DNA from: Bacteroidales bacterium
Lineage (GTDB): Bacteria; Bacteroidota; Bacteroidia; Bacteroidales; Paludibacteraceae
NCBI GenBank assembly: GCA_900767595.1
Contig: CAAFZS010000016.1
Span: 1-23,446 of the forward strand
DNA: 23,446 nt
Reading direction: 5' to 3'
The notes beneath the pieces were generated by a model. The model was not told the DNA's origin and ran no database searches. It saw only the letters and a program-made list of their open reading frames with translations. Below, in pieces: positions 8,072 through 16,195 of the stretch; the stretch's first letter is position 1; every line of letters begins with the position of its first letter. The position numbers and the translations under genes are program-made.

Positions 8072-8947
8072 ATGACTCTATTAGATGGAAAACAAATAGC
8101 CGCTACCATACGCGAGGAACTGACGCAACAGATAAGCGACCTTGTCGCTAAAGGACAACGCGCCCCGAAGTTAGGTATCGTCATCGTGGGACATAACCCC
8201 GCGTCGGAGACCTATGTGAGCAATAAGATGAAAGCTTGTGCTCAGGTGGGTATTGAAGTGGAAAAGATAGCGTTAGAGGATACTATCACCGAGACCGAAC
8301 TGCTCGCTGTGGTGGATAGACTCAATCAGTCGGCCGACCTCGACGGGTTCATCGTTCAACTCCCCCTCCCTGCCCATATCAGCGAGTCTGCTATCACGGC
8401 AGCTATCGACTACCGCAAGGATGTGGACGGACTGACGCCGGAGAATGTCGGACGGGCAGCCAAAGGCTTACCTTGTATCGTATCGGCCACCCCGCGCGGC
8501 ATACGCGAACTGCTGTCGCGCTACCATATTAAGACCGACGGCAAACATATTGTTGTCATCGGGCGCAGTAACATCGTAGGCAAACCGATGGCATCGCTGC
8601 TGATGCAGAAACAAGAACAGGGCAACGCTACCGTCACCCTTTGCCATAGCCATACAAAGAACCTCAAAACCATCTGCCTGACGGCGGATATCATCATCGT
8701 GGCAGTAGGCCACCCGGGACTGTTGACCGCCGATATGGTAGCCGAAGGAACCACCGTCATCGATGTGGGTATCACTCGTGTGGACGACCCAACCAACCCC
8801 AAAGGGTACCGTTTGGCAGGAGATGTGGATTTTGCTTCTGTCGCTCCTAAATGTGCGTATATCACCCCTGTCCCCGGTGGGGTAGGGCCGATGACCATCG
8901 TCTCGTTACTGCAAAACACGTTACAAGCTTATAACTCAACCCGCTAA
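8072..8947 (+). CDS. folD: Bifunctional methylene-THF dehydrogenase/cyclohydrolase FolD
   Basis: This 291-residue enzyme interconverts 5,10-methylene-, methenyl- and 10-formyl-tetrahydrofolate in the cytoplasm. The active-site YxxxK motif is YVSNK (Tyr48, Lys52). Further signatures are VQLPLPAHI, KDVDGLTPENVG, the cofactor-binding GRSNIVGKPMASLL and the C-terminal TPVPGGVGPMTIVSLLQNT. Length is normal. The stop codon lies in a short direct repeat (CCCGCTAAAC twice, 8939-8948 and 8958-8967) that forms the spacer before prfA. It is probably co-transcribed with ffh. Confidence 0.97.
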   Translation: MTLLDGKQIAATIREELTQQISDLVAKGQRAPKLGIVIVGHNPASETYVSNKMKACAQVGIEVEKIALEDTITETELLAVVDRLNQSADLDGFIVQLPLPAHISESAITAAIDYRKDVDGLTPENVGRAAKGLPCIVSATPRGIRELLSRYHIKTDGKHIVVIGRSNIVGKPMASLLMQKQEQGNATVTLCHSHTKNLKTICLTADIIIVAVGHPGLLTADMVAEGTTVIDVGITRVDDPTNPKGYRLAGDVDFASVAPKCAYITPVPGGVGPMTIVSLLQNTLQAYNSTR

Positions 8948-8967
8948 ACCTGTTAAACCCGCTAAAC
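8939..8967 (+). repeat. CCCGCTAAAC direct repeat in the folD-prfA spacer
   Basis: Two copies of CCCGCTAAAC flank CTGTTAAA. The first copy contains the folD stop codon (TAA), so the repeat begins inside the coding sequence. Confidence 0.7.
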
Positions 8968-8970
8968 AGA

Positions 8971-10074
8971 ATGGATATATTAGCTAAGATAGATGGCCTC
9001 GAGGCGCGCTTTCACGAAGTGTCGTTACAGATTACCGACCCGGCCGTGATAGCCGACCAGCCTCGTTATGTCAAACTCAATCGCGACTACCACGAACTGG
9101 AACGAGTGCTCACAGCGGCGGAGCATTACCGTAAGGTCGCCCGCCAACTAGCCGATGCCAAAGAGATCTTCTATAACGAGTCCGATGCTGAACTCAAAGA
9201 GATGGCGCGGGCGGAGATAGAGGAACTCGAACCGCAGATAGGCGAACTGGAGGAGCAAGTGAAGATATTACTTCTGCCTCGCGACCCGGAGGATGCTAAG
9301 AACGTAGTTATGGAGATTCGCGGAGGTACGGGAGGCGATGAGGCAGCTTTGTTCGCAGGCGACCTCTTCCGTATGTACACCAAATACTTTGACTTGCACG
9401 GATTCAAATATGCGGTTTCTTCTTTCTCCGAAGGTGCCGTAGGGGGATATAAGGAGATTATCTTCAATGTCACGGGCGAGAACGTCTATGGTACCCTCAA
9501 ATATGAGTCGGGAGTGCACCGCGTACAACGGGTGCCGGCTACCGAAACCCAAGGACGACTGCATACCTCGGCGGCTACGGTCGCCGTTCTTCCCGAAGCA
9601 GACGAGTTCGAGGTACACATCAACGAGGGCGAGATACGGTGGGATTATTTCCGCAGTGGCGGCGCCGGCGGACAGAATGTGAATAAAGTGAACTCCGGTG
9701 TGCGCCTTCGTTATAACTGGCAGAACCCCATCACGGGCGAGGTGCAAGAGATACTGATTGAGTGCACCGAGACGCGTGACCAGCCAAAGAATAAGGAACG
9801 CGCGCTCTCGCGCCTGCGCACGCAAATATATGATAAGGAGCATAGTAAGTATGTGAACGATATCGCTCAGCGTCGTAAGACGATGGTCTCCACCGGTGAC
9901 CGCAGTGCGAAGATTCGTACCTATAACTATCCCCAAGGACGCGTTACCGACCATCGTATCGGTTTTACCCTTTATGACCTTAACGGGTTTATGAACGGCG
10001 ATATCCAATCGATGATCGATGCTCTCCAAGTAGCCGAGAACGCCGAACGACTAAAAGAAGTTAACAATGAATAA
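8971..10074 (+). CDS. prfA: Peptide chain release factor 1
   Basis: This 367-residue class I release factor reads UAA and UAG. The GGQ motif that triggers peptide release is at residues 233-235 within RSGGAGGQNVNK. The codon-reading PxT tripeptide is Pro189-Ala190-Thr191 (VPATETQGRLHTS), which assigns it to RF1 rather than RF2. The C-terminal region NYPQGRVTDHRIG is typical. It overlaps the mnmE start by eight bases, suggesting translational coupling. Confidence 0.97.
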   Translation: MDILAKIDGLEARFHEVSLQITDPAVIADQPRYVKLNRDYHELERVLTAAEHYRKVARQLADAKEIFYNESDAELKEMARAEIEELEPQIGELEEQVKILLLPRDPEDAKNVVMEIRGGTGGDEAALFAGDLFRMYTKYFDLHGFKYAVSSFSEGAVGGYKEIIFNVTGENVYGTLKYESGVHRVQRVPATETQGRLHTSAATVAVLPEADEFEVHINEGEIRWDYFRSGGAGGQNVNKVNSGVRLRYNWQNPITGEVQEILIECTETRDQPKNKERALSRLRTQIYDKEHSKYVNDIAQRRKTMVSTGDRSAKIRTYNYPQGRVTDHRIGFTLYDLNGFMNGDIQSMIDALQVAENAERLKEVNNE

Positions 10075-11392
10075 GACCATTTGTGCAGTGTCAACGCCCT
10101 ATGGTGTAGGCGGCATAGCGGTAATACGCGTCAGCGGTCCTGATGCGATTGCTGTTGTGGATACCCTGTTTACAGGCAAACACCCCTTGAAGGAGGCTAA
10201 GGCTAATACGATCCATTACGGTAAGTTGGCGAACATCGATGAGGGTATGGTCTCCGTCTTCCGCGCCCCACATTCGTTCACGGGGGAGGATGTAGTGGAA
10301 GTGGCGTGCCACGGTAGCCTGTATATCCAACAAACACTCATCCAATGCCTTCTTCAAGCCGGTTGTACGATGGCCGGTCCGGGGGAGTTTACGCGTAGAG
10401 CCTTACTCAATGGTAAGATGGACCTTACCCAAGCCGAGGCGGTAGCCGACCTGATTGCTTCACAATCGAAAGCCGAACACGACCTCGCACTCAGCCAACT
10501 GCGCGGAAGCGTAAGCAACGAGATAGCCGTGCTGAGGGATAAACTGCTGCATCTGACTTCCCTCATCGAACTCGAACTCGACTTCGCCGATCACGAGGAA
10601 CTGGAATTCGCGTCCCGTGACGAACTGCAAGCTGTAGCCGATGAGATAGAGGCACACTTAGTACATCTGACCGACTCGTTTAAGACCGGTAATGCCATTA
10701 AGAATGGTCTTCCTGTGGCTATCGTAGGACCTACTAATGCCGGCAAATCGACGCTGCTCAATGCCCTTCTGGGTGAAGAACGAGCCATCGTAAGCGATAT
10801 ACAAGGCACTACCCGCGACACGATAGAAGACACCCTAATCTTAGAAGGTATCCTCTTTAGACTTATTGATACGGCAGGTCTGCGCGAGACACAAGACGAA
10901 GTAGAGAACCTCGGCATCGCCCGCACCAAAGCCGCTATCGATAAAGCCGCCATCATCATTAGTCTTTCAGCCGAAGGCGGTCCTACAGGCGCAGCCGGTC
11001 CTTCAGCGCAGCGGTCTGTTATCAAGGTCGTCAACAAGTCCGACCTTATGTCGGACGCCCAAAAGGCTGCGGTGGATAAAGAGGCGGTACTGATCAGTGC
11101 GAAGAACGGTGACCTGTCGAACCTGCGGGAGCGTTTGGTGGCGGAGGCACAGGCGTTGTTGGGTCGTGCTACCGAGGGTGTTTGTATCTCAGGGGAGAGA
11201 CATTACGAGGCCTTGATGCGGGCATTGACAAGTATTCGTGCCGTACAACAAGGTTTGGCGCAAAACATAAGTGGTGAGTTCTTGTCAATGGACTTGCAAG
11301 ATGTTCTCACCGCTTTAGGCGAAGTTACGGGTCAGGTGACCAACGAGGAAGTTCTCTCCAATATCTTCTCGAAATTCTGTATCGGGAAATAA
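10067..11392 (+). CDS. mnmE: tRNA modification GTPase MnmE
   Basis: This 441-residue GTPase works with MnmG to modify wobble uridine 34 in tRNA. The N-terminal folate-binding domain begins MNKTICAVSTPYGVGGIAVIRVSG. The G domain shows GPTNAGKST (221-229), DIQGTTRDTIED, DTAGLRET (268-275) and NKSD (323-326). The C-terminus ends FCIGK with the formate-site cysteine. Unusually, residues ~301-317 (SAEGGPTGAAGPSAQRS), just before NKSD, are encoded by two units of the CGGTCCTACAGCGCAG repeat also seen at 6690-6742. Overall length is close to normal, so the repeat seems to replace or lengthen a loop. The stop is immediately followed by the stop of the converging gene. Confidence 0.96.
   Translation: MNKTICAVSTPYGVGGIAVIRVSGPDAIAVVDTLFTGKHPLKEAKANTIHYGKLANIDEGMVSVFRAPHSFTGEDVVEVACHGSLYIQQTLIQCLLQAGCTMAGPGEFTRRALLNGKMDLTQAEAVADLIASQSKAEHDLALSQLRGSVSNEIAVLRDKLLHLTSLIELELDFADHEELEFASRDELQAVADEIEAHLVHLTDSFKTGNAIKNGLPVAIVGPTNAGKSTLLNALLGEERAIVSDIQGTTRDTIEDTLILEGILFRLIDTAGLRETQDEVENLGIARTKAAIDKAAIIISLSAEGGPTGAAGPSAQRSVIKVVNKSDLMSDAQKAAVDKEAVLISAKNGDLSNLRERLVAEAQALLGRATEGVCISGERHYEALMRALTSIRAVQQGLAQNISGEFLSMDLQDVLTALGEVTGQVTNEEVLSNIFSKFCIGK
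10976..11016. repeat. Intergenic-type repeat inside the mnmE coding sequence
   Basis: Two tandem units, GGTCCTACAGGCGCAGCC and GGTCCTTCAGCGCAGCGGTC. The second (10997-11016) matches 6714-6733 in the ffh upstream spacer at 19 of 20 positions. It is read in frame as Gly/Pro/Ala-rich sequence. Confidence 0.8.
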
Positions 11393-11962
11393 TCAGAAAT
11401 TATATGCAATGCCGACGCCATTGATGCCGGAGGCGGTCAATGACCAGTAGGCGGGAGCATTCGGACTGGTATGGGCATTATAGATGTTCACTGCACCGTG
11501 TTGCTTATCGTAACCGAAGTTCAGTAAGGCGAGCGAACCAACCACCGTGACAGCACCTCCAAGGGCTAATCCCAATCCGACACGGAAATTGATGATGGCT
11601 TGCGTACTGGTTTGAGAAGGCAAACCCAATGCAATGCGGATGGCGGGAGAGATATAGTTAGCCGTACTTAACAGCAAAGGAACAGAACCAATAACACACG
11701 CTCCTCCGACACCGAGCAGTGTCCATCCACTGGTGGCTAAAGCGCGTCCTTTATGAAAAACTTGATAAGCAGGGGTGCAATTCGCTTTCAGGTAGCGCTC
11801 GTAACCTGCTTTCTTGTAAACCGTGTCTCCGACATTATATTGATTGCCCGCACGCACCGTTCGGGGTAACTCGGGTTGAGAACCTTTTATAACTACACTC
11901 TGTTCCGCCATCATGGGCAGGAAGATCAGACATAAAAGAAGGGATAAGATGTTCTTTTTCAT
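11393..11962 (-). CDS. Small glycine-rich envelope protein, unknown function
   Basis: This 189-residue protein has a signal peptide (MKKNILSLLLCLIFLPMMA). The mature part starts with a motif VGDTVYKKAGYERYLKANCTPAYQVFHKGR. Two glycine-rich hydrophobic segments follow, at about 80-100 (GWTLLGVGGACVIGSVPLLLS) and 127-150 (GLGLALGGAVTVVGSLALL). It ends in GIAYNF, a terminal Phe as in outer-membrane proteins. Similar layouts occur in uncharacterised Bacteroidales proteins. It overlaps the upstream lipoprotein gene by four bases, so the two are probably translated together. Its stop abuts the mnmE stop with no spacer. Function unknown. Confidence 0.75.
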   Translation of the reverse strand: MKKNILSLLLCLIFLPMMAEQSVVIKGSQPELPRTVRAGNQYNVGDTVYKKAGYERYLKANCTPAYQVFHKGRALATSGWTLLGVGGACVIGSVPLLLSTANYISPAIRIALGLPSQTSTQAIINFRVGLGLALGGAVTVVGSLALLNFGYDKQHGAVNIYNAHTSPNAPAYWSLTASGINGVGIAYNF

Positions 11963-12675
11963 AAGTTTGATGAAAATCCGTCAGTTAGATATAGTAAAGT
12001 ATAATATAGGATGAGTTCCTCCTCAGTCCATTCGATGCGTTTTCCTTTCCATGTATCAAAGGATCGCAACGTCCCAAACTCAAACGGGTCTTTGTCCGTA
12101 ACATCCGAGATACGGGTATAGAAATGCTGCGCATTGAGGTTATGCAACTCCCGAACCAACTTGTCCTCAAAAAAAGTGGACTCATAATTGGACTCCGTCA
12201 AACGTACTCGACCATAAGACGTTACCCTGTGTCGGGTTGTGCGGTTATACAGGACATCAACCTGTAAGTCTCCAAGCGTCTTGCTTTTGACTTTGGAAAG
12301 GGTGTAATCGGCATCCCATAAGATGTACTCTTGTACAGATACCATCATGTAATCGCAGATGTCTTCGGACTGCATAGGAGTGAAATAACCTAAACTGTCG
12401 CAAATAAGGTAGAACATACTATCCCTATAGACGATAGACGCGTCAACGGTGTAGGTAGTGGAGTCATCCGCTTTGAATCTTAGATTGAATAAGTCAAACC
12501 GCTGCCGTTTGCCGTATTCATCGAAGAAAAACTGTACGCCTTCGGCGTATTGAACACAACCTTGTTCGATGGAAAAGACTTTACCATCCTGAATCTCCTG
12601 TTCTTCCAATAGAGCCTCACCATACGAGCACCCTATCAAAACAAGCGAAACAATAAATAAACCTAACTTTTTCAT
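11959..12675 (-). CDS. Lipoprotein of unknown function
   Basis: This is a 238-residue lipoprotein. MKKLGLFIVSLVLIGC ends in a lipobox with Cys16. I start it at the ATG at 12675; the longer frame would begin at a TTG inside the ATTGAAG repeat. The mature protein is acidic and aromatic-rich with no recognised domain (for example RQRFDLFNLRFKADDSTTYTVDASIVYRDS). It follows gltX by 14 bases and overlaps the next gene by four, so the three form one minus-strand operon. Function unknown. Confidence 0.75.
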   Translation of the reverse strand: MKKLGLFIVSLVLIGCSYGEALLEEQEIQDGKVFSIEQGCVQYAEGVQFFFDEYGKRQRFDLFNLRFKADDSTTYTVDASIVYRDSMFYLICDSLGYFTPMQSEDICDYMMVSVQEYILWDADYTLSKVKSKTLGDLQVDVLYNRTTRHRVTSYGRVRLTESNYESTFFEDKLVRELHNLNAQHFYTRISDVTDKDPFEFGTLRSFDTWKGKRIEWTEEELILYYTLLYLTDGFSSNL

Positions 12676-12680
12676 ATAAT

Positions 12681-12708
12681 CTTCAATCTTCAATCTTCAA
12701 TCTTCAAT
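12681..12708 (-). repeat. ATTGAAG heptad repeat at the gltX 3' end
   Basis: Four perfect tandem copies of CTTCAAT on the plus strand (ATTGAAG on the coding strand). The copies encode the last residues of GltX (LLKIED), provide its stop codon and fill the spacer to the next gene. Confidence 0.9.
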
Positions 12709-14261
12709 AGCGCCGTCTTCACACGGCGCAGAGTCTCCTCTTTGCCAAGAATATCGGTAATCGCCCAGATATGCGGACCGCGGGCCGCACCCACAAGGCA
12801 GATACGGAAGGCGTTCATCACGATACCTACACCGTATTCGTTCTTCTCAATCCAAGGCATCACGAGCGCATCCAAAGCCTCTGCCGACCAGTCTTCTTGT
12901 GCCTCCAACAGAGCCATCAGCTCACGCATATGCTTGGGACTGTCCTCTTTCCAACGCTTCGCTAAACTCTTCTCGTCGTAACTCGTCGGAGCCACAAAGA
13001 AGAAATCTACTTGATCCCATAACTCGCTTACGAAGTTCACGCGCTCCTTTACCAACCCCACAATCTTGGCAATCGTCTTCTTATCGTACTGTTTCAACTC
13101 TCCACTCTCTAAACTCTCAACTACTCTACACTCTAAACTCTCCACTCTACACTCTAAGAACTCGTCCGCGAGTTCTTCGTCGGAACGACGCATCAAGTAC
13201 TGGTGGTTAAACCACTTGCCTTTCTCGTAATCGAACTTCGCACCGTTCTTGCTGACGCGGTCGAGGGAGAACTCCTCAATCAGTTCGTCCATCGAATACA
13301 TCTCTTTGTCGCCGGCATTGTGCCAACCGAGCAAAGCGAGGAAGTTAATCACCGCCTCAGGGTAATAACCGCTTTCGCGATAGCCGGAACTGACCGTGCC
13401 GTCCTTCTCGTTATGGAACTCCAGCGGGAACACAGGGAACCCTAACCGGTCGCCGTCGCGTTTGCTGAGTTTACCGTTGCCGTCGGGCTTGAGCAGCAAG
13501 GGTAGGTGAGCAAACTGGGGCATCGTATCTTCCCATCCGAAGGCGCGATAAAGCAACACGTGCAGCGGAGCGGATGGTAACCACTCCTCGCCGCGGATGA
13601 CGTGACTGACCTCCATCAAATGGTCATCTACGATATTAGCCAAGTGATAGGTGGGTAGGTCGTCTGCCGACTTATACAGCACTTTATCGTCCAGAATAGA
13701 CGAGTTGATGGTGACATCACCACGAATGAGGTCGTGTACGGTCACATCCTCGTTGGGTTCCACCTTGAATCGTACCACAAACTGGTCGCCGCGCTCGAGA
13801 CGCTCGTGTACCTCTTCGGCACTGATGGTCAATGAGTTAACCATCTGTTCACGGGTGGAAGCGTCATATTGGAAGTTCGCTATCTCTTGTCTTTTCTTCT
13901 CAAGTTCTTCGGGAGTGTCAAAGGCGATATAAGCGTGACCGGAATCCAGCAACTGCTTGACATATTGGTTGTATATCCCGCGACGCTCGCTTTGACGGTA
14001 AGGACCGTGTTCGCCCTTTCCGTCGGGGGCATCAACGCAGATACCTTCGTCAATCTTAATGCCTAACCAGTCGAGGGCTTCAATGATGTATTGCTCGGCA
14101 CCCGGAACAAAACGGGTGGAATCCGTATCTTCGATACGAAGTAACATATCTCCCCCGTGTTGGCGGGCAAATAAGTAGTTATACAACGCGGTGCGGACAC
14201 CTCCGATGTGCAGTGCTCCCGTAGGAGATGGAGCAAAACGAACACGAACTCTTCTTTCCAT
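12690..14261 (-). CDS. gltX: Glutamyl-tRNA synthetase
   Basis: This 523-residue class I aminoacyl-tRNA synthetase charges tRNA-Glu. The N-terminus RVRFAPSPTGALHIGG carries the HIGH-type motif (18-21). The KMSKS-type motif is KLSKRDGDR (about 264-272). DEGICVDAPDG and GEEWLPSAPLHVLLY are family signatures. The start at 14261 fits the promoter at 14292-14323. Residues ~368-389 (ECRVESLECRVVESLESGEL) are encoded by tandem copies of an intergenic-type repeat (GAGTGTAGAGTGGAGAG) in the C-terminal, anticodon-binding half. The repeat is in frame, so the enzyme probably tolerates it as a surface loop or helix. It is the first gene of a three-gene operon. Confidence 0.96.
   Translation of the reverse strand: MERRVRVRFAPSPTGALHIGGVRTALYNYLFARQHGGDMLLRIEDTDSTRFVPGAEQYIIEALDWLGIKIDEGICVDAPDGKGEHGPYRQSERRGIYNQYVKQLLDSGHAYIAFDTPEELEKKRQEIANFQYDASTREQMVNSLTISAEEVHERLERGDQFVVRFKVEPNEDVTVHDLIRGDVTINSSILDDKVLYKSADDLPTYHLANIVDDHLMEVSHVIRGEEWLPSAPLHVLLYRAFGWEDTMPQFAHLPLLLKPDGNGKLSKRDGDRLGFPVFPLEFHNEKDGTVSSGYRESGYYPEAVINFLALLGWHNAGDKEMYSMDELIEEFSLDRVSKNGAKFDYEKGKWFNHQYLMRRSDEELADEFLECRVESLECRVVESLESGELKQYDKKTIAKIVGLVKERVNFVSELWDQVDFFFVAPTSYDEKSLAKRWKEDSPKHMRELMALLEAQEDWSAEALDALVMPWIEKNEYGVGIVMNAFRICLVGAARGPHIWAITDILGKEETLRRVKTALLKIED
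13097..13158 (-). repeat. GAGTGTAGAGTGGAGAG-type tandem repeat inside gltX
   Basis: About 60 bases made of variants of AGAGTGTAGAGTGGAGAGTT on the coding strand, with phrases GAGTGTAGAGT and GAGAGTTTAGAG each present twice. Composition and periodicity differ sharply from the flanking gltX sequence. The frame is kept. Confidence 0.8.
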
Positions 14262-14291
14262 AATTATTTAATATGAAATACAATCACGCTG

Positions 14292-14323
14292 CAAAATTAC
14301 AACATTTTTCTCACATATGCAAA
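14292..14323 (-). promoter_or_regulatory. Promoter for the gltX operon
   Basis: On the minus strand, TTTG (14320-14323), 20 bases, TAATTTTG (14292-14299). Transcription would begin about 25 bases upstream of the gltX ATG. Confidence 0.75.
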
Positions 14324-14348
14324 TAAAAGGTTGATTTTTTGAAAAATA

Positions 14349-14380
14349 TTTGGTAGTTTGAAAAAAAAGTTGTATCTTTG
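14349..14380 (+). promoter_or_regulatory. Promoter for the barrel/TamB-fusion genes
   Basis: TTTG (14349-14352), 20 bases, TATCTTTG (14373-14380). It is divergent from the gltX promoter about 25 bases away. The first gene starts at 14406, after a leader containing CTAACGACTAA. Confidence 0.75.
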
Positions 14381-14405
14381 CATCTCCAAAGCTAACGACT
14401 AAAAA

Positions 14406-16166
14406 ATGAAAAGATTAACATTATCAATTCTTGCCGCCCTATCGCTGAGCACAGGCTTATGGGCACAATTCTCCGGAAATATCGAAGGGTCCGGCTTATC
14501 GAACTTTGATGTAGTAAACAAAGAGGATGTCAAACTCAACCTCAAATTGGATACTTCCATCGTTAACCTTAAGTTCAACCTCTCGGGTGGACATAACTAT
14601 AATCCTACCCAAGAAACGACGAGTACCTTGGACGCGAAAAATTCCAAATCCGGTTATAGTAAGTTCGAACAAAAACAATTCTATAAACGTGATTGGCAAG
14701 TGAGTACCGGTTTTAATTGCGATTTCCGGATAAAAGAGCACGATGTACTCAATATCGGTCTGCAATACCAATACAAGGGCAATAAGGATAAACCATCTAT
14801 CCTCGCCGGACGTTATAACCTCGGTCAAGATTCGCTGATGGGTAACCAGCGGGATACCACGGACGCTATCGAGCACAATATCAAACCGCAACTCACTTAT
14901 ACCCATGTCTTTGGTAAAACAGATAGCAAGGTGTATGTGGGCATAACAGGATTGGTAAAGATGAAAAATGAGGAACTGTTTCGTAGAACTTCCGGGGAAT
15001 ACTACGCGAGAGACCGCCACTATTGGACTACCAGTTCTCTCAATGACGCGGATACCAAAATAGAAGCTTTCTATGAGGACAAGAGTCTGGGCAATGTAAC
15101 CGACCTCTCGTTCAAGGCAGGGCTTGACTTTGTTTGGCATAACGATGTGGATGTCTATATGGGTTGGAACCACGTCAATAACCAATGGATTGACTCGGTA
15201 TCACTTGACCGTTCGCAACTGTACGCGTCCTTGGCTTTGGAACCGAATGTATGTCTTTCCTATAAGTACAAGGGACTGGAGTTCTTCGTGAACGAACGTG
15301 TCCAATGGTACCACCATCAACTGTACAACCGTCTGACAGAAGTAACGGCGGACCAATATGAGTTCCGTAACTCGCAGTGGCAGAATATCTTAGCCGCTAA
15401 CATCGGCTATAAGTTCAATAACCGCCATCGCCTTGACCTAACCTATCAGCGTATCCTCGAACGACCCGATTATGAGAAACTCAATCCGGCCATCATCTTA
15501 GGCAAGTCGGATGGAGAATATTTCCAAGGAAACATCAACCTCAAACCCACAACCAAAGACGAGGTGGGACTGACCTATGGTTTTATGGCAGAGCACTTCG
15601 GTACCGACCTTACCGTTGGCTATCGTTATACAAAGGATAAGGTGGAGAAAGTAATTGACCGGGCCACCGCCGATTCGACTGTCTTCACTTGGATCAATGC
15701 CAAAAAACAGCACACCGGCGGACTGACCTTAGACCTTAAAGTCGATTACGATGCCGTCAAAGCCAAGATGTGGATGGGTACCTACTATGATGTCTTCGTG
15801 AAGGAAGAAAGTAATAAAGTGGATAAGACCGACTTTAACTTCGAAGTCGGAATGAACCTTACCGCCAGCCTTACAAAAGATACCCGCCTGGCTTCGGAAC
15901 TCGTGTATAAGAGTGCCAAGGCTTCCGCCTATAACCTCAAAGGCGAATATATAGGAGCGAATATACAACTCACACATACGTTTACTATTCTGCCTTATGG
16001 ACGGCATCTGAACACCAGTTTCCTCGACCTTTATGTCAAGGTCAATGACTTAGTCGATAAACCCGATTATGAGGAGACTTGGAACGCCGCTTATACCTAT
16101 TATAAGGTCACCGAAAAAGTCCTTAACCGCCGTTCTGTTAACATCGGCATCAACTACAAATTCTAA
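14406..16166 (+). CDS. Outer-membrane beta-barrel protein
   Basis: This 586-residue protein has a signal peptide (MKRLTLSILAALSLSTGLWA, cleaved before Gln21). Alternating hydrophobic/polar strands run throughout, with a YRYTKDKVEKVID segment and RHRLDLTYQRILERPDYEKLNP, which strongly recalls the C-terminal barrel of TonB-dependent receptor-like proteins (outer membrane beta-barrel family). It ends in INIGINYKF-like strands with the terminal Phe used for BAM recognition. There is no visible plug domain or TonB box, so it is a barrel without the receptor front end. It lies 29 bases upstream of the TamB-Omp85 fusion and is likely co-transcribed. It could be a client or partner of that protein, which is inference. 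Confidence 0.82.
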   Translation: MKRLTLSILAALSLSTGLWAQFSGNIEGSGLSNFDVVNKEDVKLNLKLDTSIVNLKFNLSGGHNYNPTQETTSTLDAKNSKSGYSKFEQKQFYKRDWQVSTGFNCDFRIKEHDVLNIGLQYQYKGNKDKPSILAGRYNLGQDSLMGNQRDTTDAIEHNIKPQLTYTHVFGKTDSKVYVGITGLVKMKNEELFRRTSGEYYARDRHYWTTSSLNDADTKIEAFYEDKSLGNVTDLSFKAGLDFVWHNDVDVYMGWNHVNNQWIDSVSLDRSQLYASLALEPNVCLSYKYKGLEFFVNERVQWYHHQLYNRLTEVTADQYEFRNSQWQNILAANIGYKFNNRHRLDLTYQRILERPDYEKLNPAIILGKSDGEYFQGNINLKPTTKDEVGLTYGFMAEHFGTDLTVGYRYTKDKVEKVIDRATADSTVFTWINAKKQHTGGLTLDLKVDYDAVKAKMWMGTYYDVFVKEESNKVDKTDFNFEVGMNLTASLTKDTRLASELVYKSAKASAYNLKGEYIGANIQLTHTFTILPYGRHLNTSFLDLYVKVNDLVDKPDYEETWNAAYTYYKVTEKVLNRRSVNIGINYKF

Positions 16167-16195
16167 AACTAACGACTAATAACTAACGACCAATA
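16163..16195 (+). repeat. TAACGAC spacer repeat
   Basis: The spacer between the barrel gene and the TamB fusion is AACTAACGACTAATAACTAACGACCAATA-like, with the unit CTAACGAC twice. The same unit appears in the leader at 14391-14401. It carries no visible regulatory signal. Confidence 0.6.
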
